A DNA stretch of 9,765 nucleotides from G039029935 sp039029935 (lineage in GTDB: Bacteria; Chloroflexota; Anaerolineae; Caldilineales; Caldilineaceae). A model generated the notes under the pieces. It did no database searches and had not been told where the DNA came from. It worked only from the letters and a program-made list of their open reading frames with translations. Where the stretch lies: contig JBCCFC010000435.1 of the NCBI GenBank assembly GCA_039029935.1, positions 1 through 9,765 of the forward strand, written 5' to 3'. Positions 5,795 through 9,765 of this stretch are shown here, piece after piece; positions within the stretch are counted from its first letter, which is position 1, and every line of letters begins with the position of its first letter. Made by a program: the position numbers and the translations under genes.

Positions 5795-8700
5795 TTAGTC
5801 GATCAATGGCAAGAAAATTTCCATCATTTGATCATAAGGTACTCTCTGACCAGCGACACTGCCCAGAGAAGTTTTGCTGGTTAACTGGACTGCCTTCCTA
5901 ATTGCTGCATGGCTTACGTTATCATTGACGGTTTCAAACGTCAAGGTGGCGATAGCCCCATCTGCCATTCCATCGAGATTCATTTCATAAACAGCAAGAC
6001 CAATGTTATCCCCATTGACATAAGGTTGTAATTGACCGTATTCACCCTGTGTACCTGTTGCTTTTTGGAAGGTGAGTACATCATTGTCAACCGCCACTTC
6101 CAGAATGGCTGAATTAATCGCATGTCCATGACTATTGAGCCGGATATCGACCTCAACCAGACCATTACTGGTTGCTCGCACTGTGGGCGATCCCATGACA
6201 AGACCCGCAGGCTGCGATGTTGTGGATGCTGCCAGTACAGTGGTGGCACAGGCTGTGCTTTCCCCTTCAAGCACTTTGAGTACTTTACAGGAGAGGTCAC
6301 CTGCACCGACAAGATTGTCCGCATTGGCGTCACAGCCCACAGGATTGCCCAAGAATGAGCCTTGTGGGACACGTAACCAAAAGTCAGTATCGTTATCAAA
6401 GACTTCGACCACACAGGCGGTCAAGTCACCCGCATCCACAACGCCATCTTGGTTACAGTCACCTGCAATCCCTACAGCGACTGTGACTTGACCTGTTGCT
6501 GTCAAATTTGTACTATCCGCAATGACATAGTCAAACGTCTGGATGCCAAAGAAAGTTGCAGTGGGTGTATAGACAATCTGATTGATGTCATTGCGAATGC
6601 TTGCTATACCTACGTCTGGTTGTGTAATGGATATAATGGTCAGTGTATCACCCGAATCAGGGTCTACATCGTCTTGTGTTGCATCAATCAGAACCGGGAC
6701 ACCAGGTGCTGTGCGTACCGTGTCACTTAGGCTTCTGGTTGATGGCGTATCCCCTGCACCATTCACCGTGATGATAATATTTTCTTGACTTGTCAACCCA
6801 TGTTCATCGCTGGCTGTATAACCAACAGAAATGGTAATGGATATGCCTGCGCCCAAGAACTCAAAATCGGTTCCTGGATTATAGACCAGTTGTGTCGTCC
6901 CAGACTGGACAATTGTGCCTGAAATCGGTGTCGTTAGGGTGATCACCGAAAGATCATCACCATCTACATCTATATCGTTGTCCAACGGATTGATGACTAT
7001 GGTCTGATTTTCTGTGATGAAAACCGTGTCGCTGATTGCAATCGGTGCGTCGTTGACACCATTAATAGTGATTTCGACCAATGCTGTATCCGTCAGCCCT
7101 CTCTGGTCGAAAATGGTATAGCTAAAAATCTCGGTTGCGCTCTGTCCTTGCGCCAAAGACTCGAATTCACCATTGGGATCATAGGTGATGCTGCCTGTTG
7201 GAATAATTGTGACTAAGGCTGACAGATCGTCGGTGAAGACGCCCTGGATGCCTAGCAAATCGTTGTCTGCATCACTATCATTGGTCACAAGATTGAGTGT
7301 GAATGCTGTATCTTCATCGGTTGTGCCAGCATCATCCACTGCATTGGGTTTCTGCCCCAGCCAGACTGTGTTGCCTTGCGCAATACCCGGTAGACTCTGA
7401 CCATCCAAATCACCAAAGGAATCATTGTTATTTAGTGTGATATCGGTTGATGGTGCATTACAGGCAATGTCAAACGTAATCGTAATGAGTGAGTCCAACA
7501 CAAAAGGCTGGGCAACACCGCCTGAAAGTGGCGACACAACCATACGTACACTGCCCGTGTTGATGTTATCTATATTGACCTCTAACTCATGGTCGGTAGC
7601 TTGGTTGAGTACAATAGTATCTGGAATGTTGTCGCCATTGTTATCAGCACTATTTAATGTCAGACAAGCCGTATCAAACAGCATTGTAAACGCTGTTGAC
7701 CCTGCCTCTGTACCATTTAGTGTAGCTTTGATAGGAACAATGACTTCCTGTCCACTGACTCCTTGGATCCCATCTGGAATTGCAATCCGCACGGGTGTGA
7801 CGACACCTGTAAACCCGCTAATCGTTGCGGGTGTAGATGTATCTGTTGTACTGCCATTCCCAAGTTGACCATTGTCATTATTGCCCCAACATTGGATCCC
7901 ACCTGTGTCTAGTAATGCGCAGGTCTGATTGCCAACATGGGAAGCGGCAATGCCATTGACATCATCTGCCAGCCCTATCACATCCACAGGCGTTGATTGG
8001 TTGACAGTATCCCCATTACCAAGTTGTCCATCTGTATTGCTTCCCCAACATTTGACAGTGCCATCAGTTAGTAAAGCACAGGTATGACTTGCACCTGTTG
8101 TAATGTTTTTAACACCCGATGTTAGGGTTGGTACATCTATCGGTGTATTTTGTGGTGCGGTTGAACCGTCACCAAGCTGCCCATGCGAATTTGAACCCCA
8201 ACATTTCACCCCGCCCGTGTTTAACAACGCACAGGTATGACTTCCGCCTGCTGAAAGAGCTGTGACGCCAGAACCTGCACCCAACCCAATAACTGATTCA
8301 GGCACAATCTCTGTTGCAACGGTTCCATCACCCAACTGACCGTGTTCATTGTCTCCCCAACATTCTACACTGTCATCATCCATCAACGCGCAGGTATGAT
8401 TACTGCCCGCTGCAATCATGGTTACACCAGAAGAAAGCCCAAATACATTTTGGACGCTGGTGTTTGGCGATGTTGAGGTTGTGTCGTTGCCCAATTGACC
8501 TTCCTGATTATCCCCCCAGCATTTAACTGCACCACCAGAGGTCAAGGCACATGCATGATCTTGACCCAAGGCCAGCCCAATGACACCTGATGTTAAGCTG
8601 CTGACATCAACAGGCGTTGCTTGATTGGTTGTTGACCCGTTACCCAATTGACCCCGATCATTTCTTCCCCAACATTGAACACCACCCAAATCTGTCAATG

Positions 8701-9133
8701 CACAGGTAAAGGAATCTCCTGCTTTAACCATCTGCGCACCTGATGACAAATTTGTGACATCGACTGGTGTGGTTTGGTTGCCAGATGTGCTGCCATTGCC
8801 CAACGCACCATCGGTGGCATCGCCCCAACATTGAATGCCCCCACTCGCTGTGACAGCGCATGTGTGATCCATTCCTGTTGCCAACGCGTTCATATAGGAA
8901 CTGCCGCTGTCTGTGGACAATGCTGTTGGCTCAAAATGGTTGATCAATGGTGTTGCCTCCACCGTTGGCGAGCCATTCATCTGTGGCATGAACAATGCTG
9001 CCATGAGCAGGAATACAATCAGCAACTTTATTGTACGGTACGGTGTGTAAAGTTGACGATAGCGTGCCACCGTTTGTTTGTCTACTTGCTGATTGTTTGT
9101 AGACGTGGATTGAGTGCTAAACAATCTATGCAT
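5795..9133 (-). CDS. Secreted RCC1-propeller / cohesin / cadherin-like / dockerin / cohesin protein
   Basis: 1112 residues from ATG at 9133, with AAGGAG eight bases upstream. Residues 1-33 are a long polar n-region, 35-50 hydrophobic, with probable signal cleavage after VEA60. Domains in order: seven RCC1-type blades (about 82-441), each with 'CALxxxxxVxCWGxNxxGQLGNG'; cohesin-like (about 447-595); three cadherin-like/tandem-95 domains (about 597-888); a dockerin with two F-hand loops (892-955); a second cohesin-like domain (976-1090); and the tail MMEIFLPLID. RCC1 propellers serve as binding scaffolds; cohesin-dockerin pairs build non-covalent complexes outside the cell in a calcium-dependent way. 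Having both partner types in one chain suggests a scaffold that could self-associate or recruit neighbours, including the cohesin-like domain of the next gene. No catalytic domain is seen. Its own terminator follows. Domain content is well supported; biological role unknown. Confidence 0.93.
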   Translation of the reverse strand: MHRLFSTQSTSTNNQQVDKQTVARYRQLYTPYRTIKLLIVFLLMAALFMPQMNGSPTVEATPLINHFEPTALSTDSGSSYMNALATGMDHTCAVTASGGIQCWGDATDGALGNGSTSGNQTTPVDVTNLSSGAQMVKAGDSFTCALTDLGGVQCWGRNDRGQLGNGSTTNQATPVDVSSLTSGVIGLALGQDHACALTSGGAVKCWGDNQEGQLGNDTTSTSPNTSVQNVFGLSSGVTMIAAGSNHTCALMDDDSVECWGDNEHGQLGDGTVATEIVPESVIGLGAGSGVTALSAGGSHTCALLNTGGVKCWGSNSHGQLGDGSTAPQNTPIDVPTLTSGVKNITTGASHTCALLTDGTVKCWGSNTDGQLGNGDTVNQSTPVDVIGLADDVNGIAASHVGNQTCALLDTGGIQCWGNNDNGQLGNGSTTDTSTPATISGFTGVVTPVRIAIPDGIQGVSGQEVIVPIKATLNGTEAGSTAFTMLFDTACLTLNSADNNGDNIPDTIVLNQATDHELEVNIDNINTGSVRMVVSPLSGGVAQPFVLDSLITITFDIACNAPSTDITLNNNDSFGDLDGQSLPGIAQGNTVWLGQKPNAVDDAGTTDEDTAFTLNLVTNDSDADNDLLGIQGVFTDDLSALVTIIPTGSITYDPNGEFESLAQGQSATEIFSYTIFDQRGLTDTALVEITINGVNDAPIAISDTVFITENQTIVINPLDNDIDVDGDDLSVITLTTPISGTIVQSGTTQLVYNPGTDFEFLGAGISITISVGYTASDEHGLTSQENIIITVNGAGDTPSTRSLSDTVRTAPGVPVLIDATQDDVDPDSGDTLTIISITQPDVGIASIRNDINQIVYTPTATFFGIQTFDYVIADSTNLTATGQVTVAVGIAGDCNQDGVVDAGDLTACVVEVFDNDTDFWLRVPQGSFLGNPVGCDANADNLVGAGDLSCKVLKVLEGESTACATTVLAASTTSQPAGLVMGSPTVRATSNGLVEVDIRLNSHGHAINSAILEVAVDNDVLTFQKATGTQGEYGQLQPYVNGDNIGLAVYEMNLDGMADGAIATLTFETVNDNVSHAAIRKAVQLTSKTSLGSVAGQRVPYDQMMEIFLPLID
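5864..6208 (-). other. Cohesin-like domain 2 of the RCC1 protein
   Basis: Residues 976-1090: PTVRATSNGLVEVDIRLNS, INSAILEVAVDNDVLTFQKA, IGLAVYEM and ATLTFETVN. The strand pattern is that of a cohesin-like module and it directly follows the dockerin. It lacks cysteines and the FGxLDGQ motif, unlike the first domain. Confidence 0.55.
6269..6460 (-). other. Dockerin domain (two F-hand calcium loops)
   Basis: Residues 892-955. Loop 1, DCNQDGVVDAGDLTACVVEVF, has calcium ligands D892, N894, D896, D900 and D903. Loop 2, CDANADNLVGAGDLSCKVLKVL, has D935, N937, D939 and D946, but G943 where D/N is usual. A 20-residue linker containing FWLRVPQGSF separates the loops, longer than in classical clostridial dockerins. 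Five cysteines (893, 907, 934, 949, 962) may lock the fold. Confidence 0.82.
6470..7345 (-). repeat. Three cadherin-like / tandem-95 domains
   Basis: Residues 597-888. Domain starts are at PNAVDDAGTTDEDTAF, NDAPIAISDTVFITENQ and about STRSLSDTVRT. Each has an acidic calcium-type motif (DSDADNDLL, DIDVDGDDLSV, DDVDPDSGDTLTI) and a closing strand; the first two end in 'ITI/ITVNG'. These usually act as stiff spacers that hold flanking binding modules away from the cell. Confidence 0.75.
7349..7795 (-). other. Cohesin-like domain 1 of the RCC1 protein
   Basis: Residues 447-595: VRIAIPDGIQGVSGQEVIVPIKA, FTMLFDTACLTL, NNGDNIPD, LITITFDIAC, FGDLDGQ and a closing TVWLG. The order of strands fits cohesin-like modules. 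Cys490 and Cys558 may pair. Confidence 0.65.
7811..8890 (-). repeat. Seven RCC1-type blades with a Cys pair in each
   Basis: Residues 82-441. Cysteine pairs at 92/102, 144/154, 195/205, 248/258, 301/311, 352/362 and 405/415 are always ten residues apart and recur every 51-53 residues. Seven blades is the number of the closed RCC1 propeller, so this is probably one complete, disulfide-braced extracellular propeller. Confidence 0.9.
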
Positions 9134-9141
9134 AAATGAAT

Positions 9142-9147
9142 CTCCTT
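9142..9147 (-). promoter_or_regulatory. Ribosome binding site of the RCC1 gene
   Basis: Minus strand AAGGAG followed by eight bases and ATG: a strong Shine-Dalgarno that fixes the start at 9133. Confidence 0.8.
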
Positions 9148-9254
9148 ATATGCCCCTCTTTTATCCATAAATAGGGTTTGCTCAATAAATCACTATGTGG
9201 AATTTTGTATAATCATTATAAAAGTTCTACATAATAAACTTAGCAAACATGGTT

Positions 9255-9286
9255 GAATCGGTTTATATACCTATATAAAACGATTC
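9255..9286. promoter_or_regulatory. 32-base near-perfect palindrome upstream of the RCC1 gene
   Basis: Arms 9255-9270 (GAATCGGTTTATATAC) and 9271-9286 (CTATATAAAACGATTC) match in 14 of 16 positions. It lies about 120 bases before the RCC1 start and about 35 bases upstream of a minus-strand TATAAT. Candidate operator for a dimeric regulator, or a cruciform/hairpin. Confidence 0.5.
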
Positions 9287-9370
9287 TATATATTCGTATA
9301 ATAGTAGCATAGGAGCGGCACGGTAATCGCACAAGTTGCATACGAAAATTGCACCAATAGGTGAAGATAG

Positions 9371-9413
9371 TCACACACAATTATCACGAGGCTATCACGA
9401 ATAACTCACAATA
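9371..9413. promoter_or_regulatory. 11-bp phased direct repeats (TCACRA)
   Basis: TCACGA at 9384, TCACGA at 9395 and TCACAA at 9406 are spaced exactly 11 bases; a further TCACAC is at 9371. The first two share TATCACGA. Such spacing is typical of binding boxes of OmpR/PhoB-type response regulators; whether it acts on the RCC1 gene or a rightward gene is unknown. Confidence 0.4.
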
Positions 9414-9477
9414 GCCAAAAATGACTGTTTTTGTATATTTTAATGTCAAAACAGGTTTGCCTCGAATAAAAAATTGG

Positions 9478-9497
9478 AAATATGTGATGACATATTT
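9478..9497. promoter_or_regulatory. 20-base perfect palindrome at the -35 of the rightward promoter
   Basis: AAATATGT-GATG-ACATATTT: 8-base perfect arms around a 4-base centre. Its right edge overlaps the first two bases of the TTGACA element, an expected place for a repressor or activator operator. Confidence 0.45.
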
Positions 9498-9524
9498 GAC
9501 AGATTTGACATGGATTTTTATAAA
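9496..9524 (+). promoter_or_regulatory. Sigma-70-type promoter reading out of the window
   Basis: TTGACA (9496-9501), a 17-base spacer and TATAAA (9519-9524): perfect -35, 5/6 -10 and optimal spacing. No gene starts between here and 9765 with a ribosome site, so its target should begin beyond the right edge, with a leader of over 230 bases. Confidence 0.5.
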
Positions 9525-9765
9525 AACGATTAAGTCTATTTTAGTCTTCATGAGCTTCGGACCATCTTGCTACGATGCGGAAAAAAAGCGATATAGTTTT
9601 ATGTTTTCATTGGAAATGGCGTCTAAGATACGTCAAATTGCTTGGTTATAATCGGCAATTTATAGTATAATCCTCCAAGGATAAATATATCCACAAATTT
9701 TATTCAATCAACAATTCAGGCATAAGCGCCAAAAAGTAAATCCTTTAGGAAAGTATAAAATCAGC

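Larger units (their letters stand above)
9134..9765. other. 632-base AT-rich intergenic region, no supported gene
   Basis: Upstream of the RCC1 gene and, to the right, upstream of a presumed gene outside the window. It holds the RCC1 ribosome site, a TATAAT hexamer on the minus strand (9220-9215) without a good -35, a 32-base palindrome, phased direct repeats and a rightward promoter. The only frame of size, plus 9421-9651 (76 codons), contains that promoter, lacks a ribosome site and matches no family I know. Confidence 0.65.

Noticed and set aside
9215..9246. TTGCTA / TATAAT pair as the RCC1 gene promoter
   Set aside because: The spacer is 20 bases, too long for a normal sigma-70 promoter; TATAAT matches are frequent in this AT-rich stretch.
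9390..9416. GGCTAT...ATAGCC inverted repeat as a terminator
   Set aside because: A 6-bp stem with a 15-base loop and no T run; better explained by overlap with the phased direct repeats.
9421..9651. 76-codon plus-strand frame near the right end
   Set aside because: No Shine-Dalgarno before the ATG, a good promoter lies inside it, and the protein resembles no family I know.

Overview
The window carries three very large genes, all on the minus strand and all encoding secreted, multi-domain surface-type proteins. There is no recognisable metabolic, mobile, RNA or defence gene. Read in the direction of transcription (right to left), the order is as follows. (1) 9133-5795: 1112 residues with a seven-bladed RCC1-type propeller, a cohesin-like domain, three cadherin-like/tandem-95 domains, a dockerin and a second cohesin-like domain. 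(2) 5492-2298: 1064 residues with a cohesin-like domain, about 34 thrombospondin type 3 (TSP3) calcium-binding units, a DUF11-like domain and a Pro/Thr-rich linker. (3) 1761 to beyond base 1: at least 587 residues with a signal peptide and four tandem golvesin C-terminal/xanthan-lyase-type domains; its 3' end lies outside the window.

The likely host is a member of the Chloroflexota (Anaerolineae-like). The grounds, all from memory of that phylum's secreted proteins, are: the dockerin with an 'ACVxEVFD...FW...GNPxGCDANAD' layout, the fusion of cohesin-like, tandem-95 and RCC1 modules, golvesin-type domains, and C-termini of the form IFLPLI/IFLPII. Base composition is moderately AT-rich in the genes and strongly AT-rich between them. 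No taxonomic marker gene is present, so this is inference.

Region by region: 1-1761 is the truncated golvesin-repeat gene with a clear AAGGA ribosome site. 1762-2297 is intergenic, with a weak promoter candidate for that gene and an intrinsic terminator for the TSP3 gene. 2298-5492 is the TSP3 gene. 5493-5794 holds a strong intrinsic terminator for the RCC1 gene and no convincing promoter. 5795-9133 is the RCC1/cohesin/dockerin gene with an AAGGAG site. 9134-9765 is a 632-base AT-rich non-coding stretch with several palindromes, 11-bp phased direct repeats and one good rightward promoter that must serve a gene beyond the right edge.

The first two genes each have their own terminator, so the three look like separate transcription units kept together rather than one operon. 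A working hypothesis is a calcium-dependent cell-surface assembly. The dockerin of the RCC1 protein could dock onto cohesin-like domains on the RCC1 protein itself, on the TSP3 protein, or elsewhere. The TSP3 rod and golvesin repeats could extend from the surface or bind glycans. This pairing is not shown by the sequence; only the domain types are.
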